Translations under genes and position numbers: made by a program
Notes under the pieces: model-generated
What the model saw: only the letters and a program-made list of their open reading frames with translations
Database searches by the model: none
Told to the model about the DNA's origin: nothing
Assembly: GCA_019753175.1 (NCBI GenBank)
Contig: JAIELK010000005.1
Span: 1 to 64,000, forward strand
DNA from: Hyphomonadaceae bacterium
Lineage (GTDB): Bacteria; Pseudomonadota; Alphaproteobacteria; Caulobacterales; Aquidulcibacteraceae
DNA length: 64,000 nucleotides
Reading direction: 5' to 3'
Shown: positions 1 through 7,907 of the stretch, piece by piece
Layout: the number at the start of each line of letters is the position of its first letter
How positions within the stretch are numbered: the first letter of the stretch is position 1

Positions 1-92
1 TTGACCTCGGCCAACTTGTACCACAACGACGCATCGCCCCACAGCGCCGCGGCGATGCTGCTTAAGCTGTCGCCCGCCTGGACCACGTACAT
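1..92 (-). CDS. LysM-toxin module A, N-terminal LysM part (partial, cut by window edge)
   Basis: Read on the minus strand, this frame begins MYVVQAGDSLSSIAAALWGD and continues off the left edge. It is the fourth copy of the LysM block that opens the toxin genes ending at 661, 3299 and 5720. The start is taken as the ATG at 92, equivalent to the MYTVRAGD start of the other copies. The frame stays open upstream to about 178 and reads like an RHS/YD tail (ADFDLAYDSTNSYTQGSTRG), the same kind of tail that precedes the other modules. This copy is the most diverged of the four (VVQAGDS rather than TVRAGDT). LysM domains bind peptidoglycan. The toxin domain lies outside the window. Confidence 0.6.
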   Translation of the reverse strand, partial: MYVVQAGDSLSSIAAALWGDASLWYKLAEV

Positions 93-178
93 GCCGCGCG
101 TCGAGCCTTGCGTGTACGAGTTCGTGCTGTCGTAAGCCAGATCGAAATCGGCGAACGAGGTTTTCCCATTCTCCAGTG

Positions 179-664
179 CTAATGCACTATTCCCCGCTCG
201 CGCTGAAGGAGATGCTCGTAGCGGCCGAATTCTGGCCAAGCTTCATAGTTGGTGGCTACATCTATTTCGCGCGACCCAGTTTGCTCCCTCTTTGCCTCCG
301 CGTCCACGAGGCGCACTGATACCGAGCCTTCGCGGTTGAAGTAATAGAGCTCGGCTTTCGCGATCTTGTCGGTGCCGGGCTGGTATTCACGCCTCGTCAC
401 CGCGCTCAAGAAGAGGCGCCCATCCTCTACCCGTTGAAACGCGTAGGTCAAATAATCTCGAAGCTCGTCATCCAAAAAATTGACGCTTACAAACGCATTC
501 TCTCCAACAACTTCTAAGAAGGAGTTTGGTCGTGTTTCGGACCCGACCAACACCGTATACAGGGCTCCTTTTTTATGCCGCGCTTTTGCCTGCGCTTCCG
601 ACAGCAGTTCTATCGGCACCTTGTCGTGCCTAAACCACTTCTCGCAATAAAATAGCGACGTCAT
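179..664 (-). CDS. Candidate immunity protein for the toxin of module B
   Basis: A 161-aa soluble protein with no signal peptide or membrane segment. It starts inside the stop of the preceding toxin gene (ATGA, 4 bp overlap at 661-664), the usual layout for a toxin and its cognate immunity gene, so the role is assigned by position. The sequence starts MTSLFYCEKWFRHDKVP and carries a charged, beta-rich looking body; I do not recognise a named immunity family. Module A's RHS tail begins directly after its stop, so the gene is sandwiched between two toxin cassettes. An alternative is an unrelated small cargo gene, but the overlap makes that unlikely. Confidence 0.65.
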   Translation of the reverse strand: MTSLFYCEKWFRHDKVPIELLSEAQAKARHKKGALYTVLVGSETRPNSFLEVVGENAFVSVNFLDDELRDYLTYAFQRVEDGRLFLSAVTRREYQPGTDKIAKAELYYFNREGSVSVRLVDAEAKREQTGSREIDVATNYEAWPEFGRYEHLLQRERGIVH

Positions 665-2790
665 CTATTGCTCCGCCGATAGATGTTGCCTTCGACATCC
701 CTAATTATGACGCCATTCCCTGCCGCCGCGCTTAATACAACTGGAGGCACTGGTGCTGTCTGCACGGGCACTTCCAAGTACACCTGCCCCAAAAGCTGTC
801 GCCCGATCAGCCCAGGGTATCTATCTCGAGCGGTAGGTACGTTTGCGATTGTTCGGCCCACCGCATACTTTGTCGCCGCCTCAGTTATGTAACCAATGGC
901 AGTTTCTGGAGCGATGTTCCAAAGTTGCGTGAGCTTTCTCGACACGATCTCCCCCGCCTCGGGGTTGTATGAATCTAGGATGCGATAACCTCCAGAGGGA
1001 TCGTCGATATACACTTGATTATAGGGGTAGCGAACACCCTGCTCCCGATCGAATCGTACCCCATCAAGAACGCGCTGTAACCAACCTGGCCTGCCGCTCT
1101 CGCCGCCTCTGCTGACTCGGAAGAGTGCAAGCTCGCTGTTGATCTCATTTGAATTACGTCCCTGGGCCCGCAGGTTGCCGACGAGGTCAAGTTCATCTTG
1201 GTCTTGGACCACAACGCCGAAACCCAAAGTGTCGTCGCCGTCTGCTCCCATCGGGACAACGACGTTCGCCACGAGCGGATGCCCGAGCTTATCCGCGATC
1301 CCCTGAGGGTCCTGGACAACGAGTAGTCCGTCTCCACGATCAATAGCGCCGCCGATGACGCGAAATTCCTTTATCCAATCGCCCGGATTGACCGGCTCTC
1401 CGGTCCATGGATTGACCGTCTGAGCGATCGACCACTGTCCAGGCGCCTCACTCTTCAACCTCGTGAGGATGAGATGATCATCCTCGAACTCGGGCACGCC
1501 GATGCGCTCCACACCTCCGTCTGCATCAGTTGGGATCGCCCAAGCTAGCAAGGCACCACCCGCGCGCCTTCCCAAAGTCGCTAGGAGCGAGCGAAGCTTT
1601 GCAAGCTCAGCCGCGCTAGTTCCGGCCTCGCCTTCGCCAAACAATCGAGCAAGCTCGGCCCTAGATTCCGGGGAAAGCTGCGGCAGAAGTTCTTTCGCTT
1701 GCCCTCGCTTCTGAGCCGGTCCGCCATTGCCCTCGGCCACGACCGCTCTGCCACGTCCCGCAATTCCCCCAGCGATCGCCTCCCCAATGGTTTGGCCGAT
1801 CACATTCGGCAGCGCCGCGAGCACGTTGTCGCCGAAATCGCTGCCTTCGATCAGCGAGCGCGTCGCGGCGTCTGCTATAAGGCTGGCGCCGCTTCGCACG
1901 ATGTTGAGCGGTCCGGCCGGCGCACGTGCGGAGGCGTACGACCCCACGGCGGCAGCTGCGACCCCAGCCCAGCTGAAGTTTCTTTGCAGCCCGGTCGCTA
2001 CCCCAATGCCTTGCGTTATCGCGTTCGCCACGCCTTGGCGCAGCGCATTCGACATCGCGCTCGATCCGCCTACGCCAAGCTGACTGCCCGAACCGCCAAT
2101 CCCGCCGGCGATCGCCGCCAGTGCGACTGCGTTCCAGGAGAACTTATCTTGGATGCCGGTTGCAACGCCGATGCCTTGCGACACGATGGAGCCGAGTGCA
2201 GCTGCCGTCGCGGCCCCGGCAACGGCGCCCGCGGTGATACTCCCGGTTGCGACGACTGCGAGACCACTGGCCGCCACATTGCCCGCTGCTAACGCGCCGA
2301 CCTGAGCGCCGGCGGCTGCGCCAGCGCTGGCGGAACCGCCGAAGCCCGCCGCGAATCCTTGCCCGAACGTTCCTCCGTTTAACATCGAGGAAAAGCCGCC
2401 GGCGATCCCGCCGGACATGACGACCACGACGGCGATCGCGACGACCGCAATCAGCACAGCCCCCATGCCGCCGCATTGCTGCTTGTGCGGTTTGGGCGCG
2501 GTGGGGCTGGTGTTGCCCAGCACCTCCAGCGGATCGTAGGGCTTGAAGGTGGTGGCGTTGTTCTCGCTGCGCACCACGCCAACCGGCACGATCAGCGGCT
2601 GGCCCTCGATCAGCGCGCTCTCGCCCGTCAGCCCGTTGACCTCGGCCAACTTGTACCACAACGACGCATCGCCCCACAGCGCCGCGGCGATGCTGCTTAA
2701 GGTGTCGCCCGCACGCACCGTGTACATTCGCGCGATCAGGGAGGCCGTCAGACTCGCGGCGCGCAGCTCTACAGCGCGCTCCAATGGCAT
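661..2790 (-). CDS. LysM-containing polymorphic toxin, module B (EVPVQ-type C-terminal domain)
   Basis: A 709-aa protein. Residues 22-72 form a LysM domain (MYTVRAGDTLSSIAA start), followed by a Pro/Lys/Cys linker (HKQQCGGMG), a hydrophobic segment near residues 110-130, and Gly/Ala-rich repeats containing two copies of the pattern GIGVATG-x-Q-x-x-F-S-W. A pre-toxin block (LGFGVVVQDQDELDLVGNL) is shared with module D. The last ~150 residues are variable: FPYNQ-like YIDDPSGGYRILDSYNP, then EIVSRK, then YLEVPVQ and IRDVEGN. The D...E-x-x-x-K arrangement is what a PD-(D/E)XK-like nuclease could show, and similar tips occur in contact-dependent toxins, but the fold is inference. ATG 2727 at the LysM is an alternative start. 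The stop overlaps the immunity gene by ATGA. Confidence 0.7.
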   Translation of the reverse strand: MPLERAVELRAASLTASLIARMYTVRAGDTLSSIAAALWGDASLWYKLAEVNGLTGESALIEGQPLIVPVGVVRSENNATTFKPYDPLEVLGNTSPTAPKPHKQQCGGMGAVLIAVVAIAVVVVMSGGIAGGFSSMLNGGTFGQGFAAGFGGSASAGAAAGAQVGALAAGNVAASGLAVVATGSITAGAVAGAATAAALGSIVSQGIGVATGIQDKFSWNAVALAAIAGGIGGSGSQLGVGGSSAMSNALRQGVANAITQGIGVATGLQRNFSWAGVAAAAVGSYASARAPAGPLNIVRSGASLIADAATRSLIEGSDFGDNVLAALPNVIGQTIGEAIAGGIAGRGRAVVAEGNGGPAQKRGQAKELLPQLSPESRAELARLFGEGEAGTSAAELAKLRSLLATLGRRAGGALLAWAIPTDADGGVERIGVPEFEDDHLILTRLKSEAPGQWSIAQTVNPWTGEPVNPGDWIKEFRVIGGAIDRGDGLLVVQDPQGIADKLGHPLVANVVVPMGADGDDTLGFGVVVQDQDELDLVGNLRAQGRNSNEINSELALFRVSRGGESGRPGWLQRVLDGVRFDREQGVRYPYNQVYIDDPSGGYRILDSYNPEAGEIVSRKLTQLWNIAPETAIGYITEAATKYAVGRTIANVPTARDRYPGLIGRQLLGQVYLEVPVQTAPVPPVVLSAAAGNGVIIRDVEGNIYRRSNR
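2461..2727 (-). repeat. 267-bp LysM direct repeat, copy in module B
   Basis: This block encodes the LysM domain and the following linker to CGGMG. It is nearly identical base for base to 5015-5281 and 7433-7699, with only a few substitutions by eye, and a partial diverged copy sits at 1-92. Such identity outside the variable tips is expected where homologous recombination exchanges or adds toxin cassettes. Confidence 0.9.
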
Positions 2791-2821
2791 GCGCTTCGCA
2801 TGGTGGCACAGTATGGCTTCA

Positions 2822-2841
2822 CCAGCCAGCCAGCCAGCCAG
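2822..2841. repeat. Tetranucleotide tract (CCAG)5
   Basis: Five uninterrupted CCAG units lie between the stop of the module C immunity gene (2852) and the start of the module B toxin (2790). Tracts of this kind change length by slippage. It is outside the coding frames as I have drawn them, so any effect would be on spacing, not on frame. Confidence 0.85.
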
Positions 2842-2851
2842 ACAGTCGGGC

Positions 2852-3286
2852 TTAAGCTGCTCTCAGCTCTTGGACGAGGAAGGCGACCGCACGATCCAAG
2901 GGCATGTCCTTCTCGATCCGATCGCTGGCCTCTTGGTCGGGCTCCATGCCGCGCCCGCGCGGGCTAGATTTCCAGCGTTCAATGCTAAAGCGTCCGTCTC
3001 GTTTGAAGACCTGCCAGTTTCTACACTTTCGGTACAGGTCTTCCCAACTACTGGCGTCAAGAATGGAAAGGTATTCCTTGTCACCTTGATCGTCTTGCGG
3101 GACCTCGGTGTGGACGACTTTCATGTTCTCGCTCGAAAATATGTCTTTCAACTTCGACGCCAGGTCCGGATCGTTCGCGTCCAACACCCGAAAGGGCTTG
3201 ACCTCAACTCTCGCGCTGCCCTCCACTTTCAGTACATATGGCGCCAGTACGGTGGTTCCGACCTGATAGATTGGCCAATATGACAT
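2852..3286 (-). CDS. Candidate immunity protein for the toxin of module C
   Basis: A 144-aa soluble protein starting MSYWPIYQVGTTVLAPYVL, with no signal peptide. It lies 12 bp downstream of the module C toxin stop on the same strand, the position expected for its immunity partner. The C-terminal third is charged and helical looking (DQEASDRIEKDMPLDRAV). I do not recognise the family. Its last residues, MPLDRAV...ELRAA, weakly echo the MPLERAVELRAA start of the next toxin gene downstream; this may be chance or the trace of an old duplication. Confidence 0.6.
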   Translation of the reverse strand: MSYWPIYQVGTTVLAPYVLKVEGSARVEVKPFRVLDANDPDLASKLKDIFSSENMKVVHTEVPQDDQGDKEYLSILDASSWEDLYRKCRNWQVFKRDGRFSIERWKSSPRGRGMEPDQEASDRIEKDMPLDRAVAFLVQELRAA

Positions 3287-3298
3287 GTCGTCGTGTCC

Positions 3299-5281
3299 TT
3301 AGAACCGCCTGATGATTACCGTCACGCCCCGGTTGACGCCCTGCTGGTAGACCGCTTGCAACGCTTGTCGCTGACCAACGGTCATCGCCCCGCGCGGGAC
3401 CACAACCAACATCTCACGAGCGGTGAAATCAACTCCTGCCTGAATGGTTCTTCTAGCATACGTCTCGACCGTGTAGTTGGCGACCGAATTCAGCTTCCTA
3501 ATTAGCGTGCTTGCAACGGCCGAAGGATTACGGATGTATCCTTCAGCGGCAAGGTCAATCGAGACGACGCTGGTCGCTCGCCCGCGCCACACTCTGTCAA
3601 ATACCGGGAAGTCGGGATGCAGGCCGCGGCGGCCTCCGGAGCCTAGCGCGAGTCTCTCTAGCTCCCGACCACGATCGCCCCAACCGAGCCTCCAGGCGGA
3701 TGATCTGCCGAAGTTCAGAATGCCGGACTCGGCGCCGGCGCGAAGGCCTCCGACGATGCCGCCCGCCAGGATGTCGACTATCCAGCCGGCATCTTCAGCG
3801 TATCCCTTGTTAAACGGATCGAAGGCAAAGCGAAGGCGCTCGCTCTCCTCGGGATTCAGCCGTGCGAAGTCGGCAAATTGGCCGGTTATGTCTTCATAGT
3901 CGGAATAGTTAGGCGCCTCCTGCGGAGCAAAAAGCCGTTCAGCGGCTTCCCAATTGCCCTCCACAGGAATTAGGCGCGCGCTATCCGGCATTCCCTCCGC
4001 AAAGGTTGCGTCGCCAATGCCGGTTTGCAGCTCAGTGAGCCGCTGGACCGTGTCCAGCCACGATGCCTCATCACCATACGTTCCCGTCGTCGTTGCGGTT
4101 GGCGGCGCGATTACGTCTTGAATGGCATCGCCTAGCCCCGAGAGGGAAAGGTTCCGCCCCGCCATTCCTTGCTGACCAAACTGTCCGTCCAAGCCGACGA
4201 CATCGCCGATGGCGCCGCCGAGGCCCGCGAGCGAGAGGCGACGGCCTTCGCCGGTCGGCCCGTTGATCCCGTCGTACCCAAACTCCCCATCGAAGCCGAG
4301 GACGTCGCCAATCGCACTGAGCACGCCGCCACGACGTTCGCCACCTCCCGTCGTATTTCCATTCCCGGCTACACGCCCCGCGATAGCCTCCCCAATGGTT
4401 TGTCCGATCACATCGGGCAGCGCGGCGAGCACGTTGTCGCCGAAGTTGGAGCCGTCGATCAGCGAGCGGGTCGCGGCGTTGGCGATCGCCGAGGCGGTGT
4501 TGACCGCCGTGCGGCCCACGATCGCGCCGGTCCCCGCTGGCAGGCGCGCGCCAACCCACTTGCCCACGCCCGCGCCCACGCCCGCCGCTGCAACGCCAGC
4601 CCAGGAGAACTTGTCCTGCAGTCCTGTGGCGACGCCGATGCCTTGGGTGATGGCGCTGGCGAGCGCGGCGTTGACGACCGTCGAGCCGGTCAAGTGCGCA
4701 ACGCCGCTGCCGCCCACGCCGCCGCCGATCGCGGCAAGCGCCACCGCGTTCCATGAAAACTTGTCTTGGATGCCGGTGGCGACGCCCACGCCCTGCGATA
4801 CGATAGAACCGGCCGCTGCGGCCGTGATCCCACCCGCTACAGCGCCAGCAGCGGCCGCTCCGGCCTGCACTGCAAGCACTTGCGCCGCCGTCGTCGTCGC
4901 TGAAGCCGACAATGTCGTCATCGCCGCGCGCGAGAACATGTTGGTGAAGAAATTGGTCAACGGGACCTTCAGCACCACCACCACAGCAATCGCGATCACC
5001 GCCAACAGCACCTGCCCCATGCCGCCGCATTGCTGCTTGTGCGGTTTGGGCGCGGTGGGGCTGGTGTTGCCCAGCACCTCCAGCGGATCGTAGGGCTTGA
5101 AGGTGGTGGCGTTGTTCTCGCTGCGCACCACGCCAACCGGCACGATCAGCGGCTGGCCCTCGATCAGCGCGCTCTCGCCGGTGAGCCCGTTGACCTCGGC
5201 CAACTTGTACCACAACGACGCATCGCCCCACAGCGCCGCGGCGATGCTGCTTAAGCTGTCGCCCGCACGCACCGTGTACAT
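3299..5281 (-). CDS. LysM-containing polymorphic toxin, module C (CdiA-CT-like nuclease tip)
   Basis: A 660-aa protein starting directly at the LysM domain (residues 1-51). A linker, one hydrophobic segment (about 90-110), Gly/Ala-rich repeats and two tandem copies of a motif with the pattern AIGDV-x-G-x-DG-x-F-G follow. The C-terminal ~100 residues, FPVFDRVWRGRATSVVSIDL then NPSAVASTLIRKLN and a closing GVTVIIRRF strand, resemble C-terminal toxin domains seen in CdiA and other contact-dependent toxins (pattern FD-x(n)-ATS-x-K/D). The assignment is from memory of the family and needs a profile search. Upstream of the ATG the frame continues as an RHS tail, LAYDQITSYEQGSRGG, but is closed by a TAA about 50 bp upstream, so the RHS part is a relic. 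Confidence 0.7.
   Translation of the reverse strand: MYTVRAGDSLSSIAAALWGDASLWYKLAEVNGLTGESALIEGQPLIVPVGVVRSENNATTFKPYDPLEVLGNTSPTAPKPHKQQCGGMGQVLLAVIAIAVVVVLKVPLTNFFTNMFSRAAMTTLSASATTTAAQVLAVQAGAAAAGAVAGGITAAAAGSIVSQGVGVATGIQDKFSWNAVALAAIGGGVGGSGVAHLTGSTVVNAALASAITQGIGVATGLQDKFSWAGVAAAGVGAGVGKWVGARLPAGTGAIVGRTAVNTASAIANAATRSLIDGSNFGDNVLAALPDVIGQTIGEAIAGRVAGNGNTTGGGERRGGVLSAIGDVLGFDGEFGYDGINGPTGEGRRLSLAGLGGAIGDVVGLDGQFGQQGMAGRNLSLSGLGDAIQDVIAPPTATTTGTYGDEASWLDTVQRLTELQTGIGDATFAEGMPDSARLIPVEGNWEAAERLFAPQEAPNYSDYEDITGQFADFARLNPEESERLRFAFDPFNKGYAEDAGWIVDILAGGIVGGLRAGAESGILNFGRSSAWRLGWGDRGRELERLALGSGGRRGLHPDFPVFDRVWRGRATSVVSIDLAAEGYIRNPSAVASTLIRKLNSVANYTVETYARRTIQAGVDFTAREMLVVVPRGAMTVGQRQALQAVYQQGVNRGVTVIIRRF
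5015..5281 (-). repeat. 267-bp LysM direct repeat, copy in module C
   Basis: Second near-identical copy of the LysM/linker block. Similarity to the module D copy extends a further ~48 bp upstream through the RHS tail (5282-5328 versus 7700-7746), so modules C and D share a longer duplicated segment than B. Confidence 0.9.
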
Positions 5282-5328
5282 GCCCCCGCGCGAACCCTGC
5301 TCGTAGGACGTGATCTGATCGTAGGCGA
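5282..5328 (-). pseudogene. RHS/YD-repeat tail remnant upstream of module C
   Basis: Minus-strand reading gives LAYDQITSYEQGSRGG in frame with the LysM start, matching the intact tail inside module D, but an in-frame TAA lies just upstream. It marks the old 5' junction where the cassette was copied from the end of an RHS-type gene. Confidence 0.7.
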
Positions 5329-5363
5329 GTTAGAAGTCTATCTGTGCAACTTATCGGACGGCC

Positions 5364-5723
5364 TTAACTCGGCTGCCGCCGGCCCGCCTCGCGCTCAATT
5401 CCTTCGAGTATGTTCATGGCTGAGTACCTATGCGTGGTGTCGATCGCAGGGTCAGCGAGCGCGGCCAGCATTAGCGCTTTGACATGAGCGGTGACAGCTT
5501 CCCTACCACCCTCCTCCCAGATTCGTTCCCGAAGAAGCGCCTCGTTCACAATCTCCTCTGGCGTGCGATTGCGCTCACCGTAGAATATGATGTCGCTCAG
5601 ATCGGAGTGCGGTGCGAAGAGCCTCAAATCAGACATCATTGAGCTAACTTGCTGCTCGGAGAGATCCCCGCACTCAATCTCGGTTAGGAAGTTGGAGATT
5701 GCCTCGACGAATTGGCTGCTCAT
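5364..5723 (-). CDS. Colicin/pyocin-type (Im9-like) immunity protein
   Basis: A 119-aa acidic, helical protein. Residues 39-61 (HSDLSDIIFYGERNRTPEEIV) follow the pattern of the E-colicin immunity proteins: HPSGSDLIYYP and then S/T-P-x-x-IV. SDIIFY at 43-48 sits where Im9 has the two tyrosines that contact the DNase. Colicin immunity proteins are usually about 85 residues, so this one has an extra C-terminal helical stretch. Its ATG overlaps the toxin stop (ATGA at 5720-5723), and the toxin carries the matching HNH DNase. It should bind and block that nuclease in the producing cell. Confidence 0.85.
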   Translation of the reverse strand: MSSQFVEAISNFLTEIECGDLSEQQVSSMMSDLRLFAPHSDLSDIIFYGERNRTPEEIVNEALLRERIWEEGGREAVTAHVKALMLAALADPAIDTTHRYSAMNILEGIEREAGRRQPS

Positions 5724-7852
5724 CGCCTATTCTCTCCATAGTGGATTTCGTTGTGTCTACGTGGACTCACCACCCGCATATTGTTCATATCATAGAGCGC
5801 CCCACCAAACCTCACCTCGTGAGGGTGATGGATCTCGAAAACCTGTCTGTCGCCGTATTGATCCACCTCCCTCGGGAACGGAGCTTTGCCTTGGCGCATT
5901 AGGGCGCGGTTGCTTTCAGTGAATTGATCCGCGAGTTCAGGTATATCCGCAACCGTACGCCAGAACGCACCTCGGAAGTCATGAATCGACTCGAACCGCC
6001 GTCCGGCCAAGCGATCGGCGACCTGACCCGGAATCGCGCCCTCCCCGCCGAAGAGCCACGGTCCGTCGATCACAGGTAGCGGGTCCCCGCTCACATACGC
6101 GACGCCCGGCCAGCTGCGAATCTCATCCGTCGTTGGGGCGTTTGTCGGGGTTCCGCTCCTTCCGCGTAGGCGGTCTAGTGCACTGTTGATCTCCGTCGCA
6201 CTTGCGCCCTGCAATTGCATATCGGCGAGGAGACTTGCCTCTTCTCGACTGTGAACAACGACCCCAAAGCCAAGCTGGAGATCGTCGCTCGCCATCGCCC
6301 CGACCATGTTTCCAATCTGACGCCCGGCGCTGTCGGGGTGCATCAGCGACGTGTTCGGGATCATGAGCGGAGCGCCATGGTCGGCCACTGCGGCGTAGCT
6401 CAGTAGCAACCCCGCACCAGCGATCGCGGTCGCTGGCGCCGCGACCTCAGCGCCTCCAGCAAGCGCTCCTCGTTGCGCCGTCCCACGCAGCAGCTCTATG
6501 GCCGCCGGAGTCAGAACGAACCCGGGCGCGACCCCTAACGGCGACGCTCCATCGCCCTGGTTCAGCGTCAATGAGTACCCCGACTCCAACGCTCCGCTCT
6601 CCAGCAACCGTTGCAACGCCGTTTGCGGCACGCCGCTTTCGGCAGGCGCGGAGAATGGGTTGGACCATTCGCTGGCGCTCGGGCTCGTAAGATCGATGCT
6701 CCAGCCGTCGAGCGGGTACGCGGTGCGCGGCGCGCGCGCCAGATTGATGCGCATGGTCGAGAGCTGCGGCAGCTCGGCAAGCGCCGTGGGTTCGTACTGC
6801 GCCAAATCCGGCAGCGCTTTGATCGGCTCAAAGGCGACAGGTTCCGGCGAAAGCGCATCTGCTATTTGCTCCCCGATGGTTTTCCCGAAATACTGCCCGA
6901 GCGCGCCCGGCAGCGCGGCCAGCATGGCGTCGCCGAAATCTTCGCCCTCGATCAGCGAGCGCATGCTCGCTTCGATCAGCACGCGTGCGCCGACAGCGCG
7001 AGCCCCGCCGCGGCCTTGCAGCACGCCACCGGTCAGCCCCGCCGCTGCCACCCCGGCCCAGGAGAAGTCCTTCTGCAGGCCGGTGGCCGTGCCGATCGCT
7101 TGCGCCGCCGCGTCCTCCACCGCGCTGGTGACAAACCACTTCGCAAATCCGTTGCCGACGCCGGTCGCGCGCGCGACGGTCTCGCCCAGCGGGCTCGCGA
7201 CGATCCCGCTGCTGATCGCCGCCATCGCCACCGCGTTCCAGGAGAACTTGTCCTGGATGCCGGTGGCGACGCCCACCGCTTGGCTGGTCGCACTGGCGGC
7301 GGCGCCGATCGCGGCGCTCCGCCCGATATTGACCGCGGCGGTCATCGCTTTGCTTAAGGCTTTGCCAGCGCCGGGAATGAACCGATCCAGCACGACTTGC
7401 ACAACCATCGCGATCACGACGAGCAGCACCTGCCCCATGCCGCCGCATTGCTGCTTGTGCGGTTTGGGCGCGGTGGGGCTGGTGTTGCCCAGCACCTCCA
7501 GCGGATCGTAGGGCTTGAAGGTGGTGGCGTTGTTCTCGCTGCGCACCACGCCAACCGGCACGATCAGCGGCTGGCCCTCGATCAGCGCGCTCTCACCCGT
7601 CAGCCCGTTGACCTCGGCCAACTTGTACCACAACGACGCATCGCCCCACAGCGCCGCGGCGATGCCTGGCAAGGTGTCGCCCGCACGCACCGTGTACATG
7701 CCCCCGCGCGAGCCCTGCTCGTAGGACGTGATCTGATCGTAGGCGAGATCGTAATCGGCAAACGACCCGGTCGACCCGCCAGGGGTCTGACGCAGATGCC
7801 GCGTGCGCTCGTAAGTGACGTCGTAATTGCCGTTGTTGCCGACATAGCCCAT
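5720..7852 (-). CDS. LysM/RHS-tail toxin with colicin-E-type HNH DNase tip, module D
   Basis: A 710-aa protein. Residues 1-51 are an RHS/YD tail (GNYDVTYERTRHL, then FADYDLAYDQITSYEQG), 52-102 a LysM domain, then linker, hydrophobic segment, Gly/Ala-rich repeats and the LGFGVVV pre-toxin block shared with module B. The last ~100 residues match the DNase of colicins E2/E7/E8/E9 and S-type pyocins: IPGQVADRL, FRGAFWRTVA, and a closing HNH motif with H675/H676, N691, H700 and H704. Those spacings (15, 9, 4) equal H103-N118-H127-H131 of colicin E9. It should cleave DNA with a metal ion. The frame continues upstream of the ATG as more RHS sequence to a TAA at 7913, so the true N-terminus was lost at the IS110 junction. 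Confidence 0.87.
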   Translation of the reverse strand: MGYVGNNGNYDVTYERTRHLRQTPGGSTGSFADYDLAYDQITSYEQGSRGGMYTVRAGDTLPGIAAALWGDASLWYKLAEVNGLTGESALIEGQPLIVPVGVVRSENNATTFKPYDPLEVLGNTSPTAPKPHKQQCGGMGQVLLVVIAMVVQVVLDRFIPGAGKALSKAMTAAVNIGRSAAIGAAASATSQAVGVATGIQDKFSWNAVAMAAISSGIVASPLGETVARATGVGNGFAKWFVTSAVEDAAAQAIGTATGLQKDFSWAGVAAAGLTGGVLQGRGGARAVGARVLIEASMRSLIEGEDFGDAMLAALPGALGQYFGKTIGEQIADALSPEPVAFEPIKALPDLAQYEPTALAELPQLSTMRINLARAPRTAYPLDGWSIDLTSPSASEWSNPFSAPAESGVPQTALQRLLESGALESGYSLTLNQGDGASPLGVAPGFVLTPAAIELLRGTAQRGALAGGAEVAAPATAIAGAGLLLSYAAVADHGAPLMIPNTSLMHPDSAGRQIGNMVGAMASDDLQLGFGVVVHSREEASLLADMQLQGASATEINSALDRLRGRSGTPTNAPTTDEIRSWPGVAYVSGDPLPVIDGPWLFGGEGAIPGQVADRLAGRRFESIHDFRGAFWRTVADIPELADQFTESNRALMRQGKAPFPREVDQYGDRQVFEIHHPHEVRFGGALYDMNNMRVVSPRRHNEIHYGENRR
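7433..7699 (-). repeat. 267-bp LysM direct repeat, copy in module D
   Basis: Third near-identical copy of the LysM/linker block, differing from the others by a handful of bases (for example PGIAAAL instead of SSIAAAL). It is the only copy still attached in frame to a long stretch of RHS tail, so it may be the ancestral arrangement. Confidence 0.9.
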
Positions 7853-7907
7853 CTGCCGGCCGGAGAAGCGGTACCATGTCGCTGACCGCGCGCGAAATCC
7901 GTCTATG

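Noticed and set aside
1699-2809. Long open frames opposite or beside the toxin module B, including a 221-aa minus frame and a 197-aa plus frame
   Set aside because: They are Arg/Ala/Gly-rich shadows caused by high GC; the LysM toxin frame explains the region.
2727-2852. Similarity between the end of the module C immunity protein and the start of the module B toxin as a duplication
   Set aside because: Only about a dozen residues (MPLDRAV / MPLERAV and ELRAA) agree, with different codons; too short to support a claim.
4071-5231. 386-aa minus-strand and 294-aa plus-strand frames over module C
   Set aside because: Arg- and Pro-rich composition with no domain pattern; they mirror the toxin frame in other phases.
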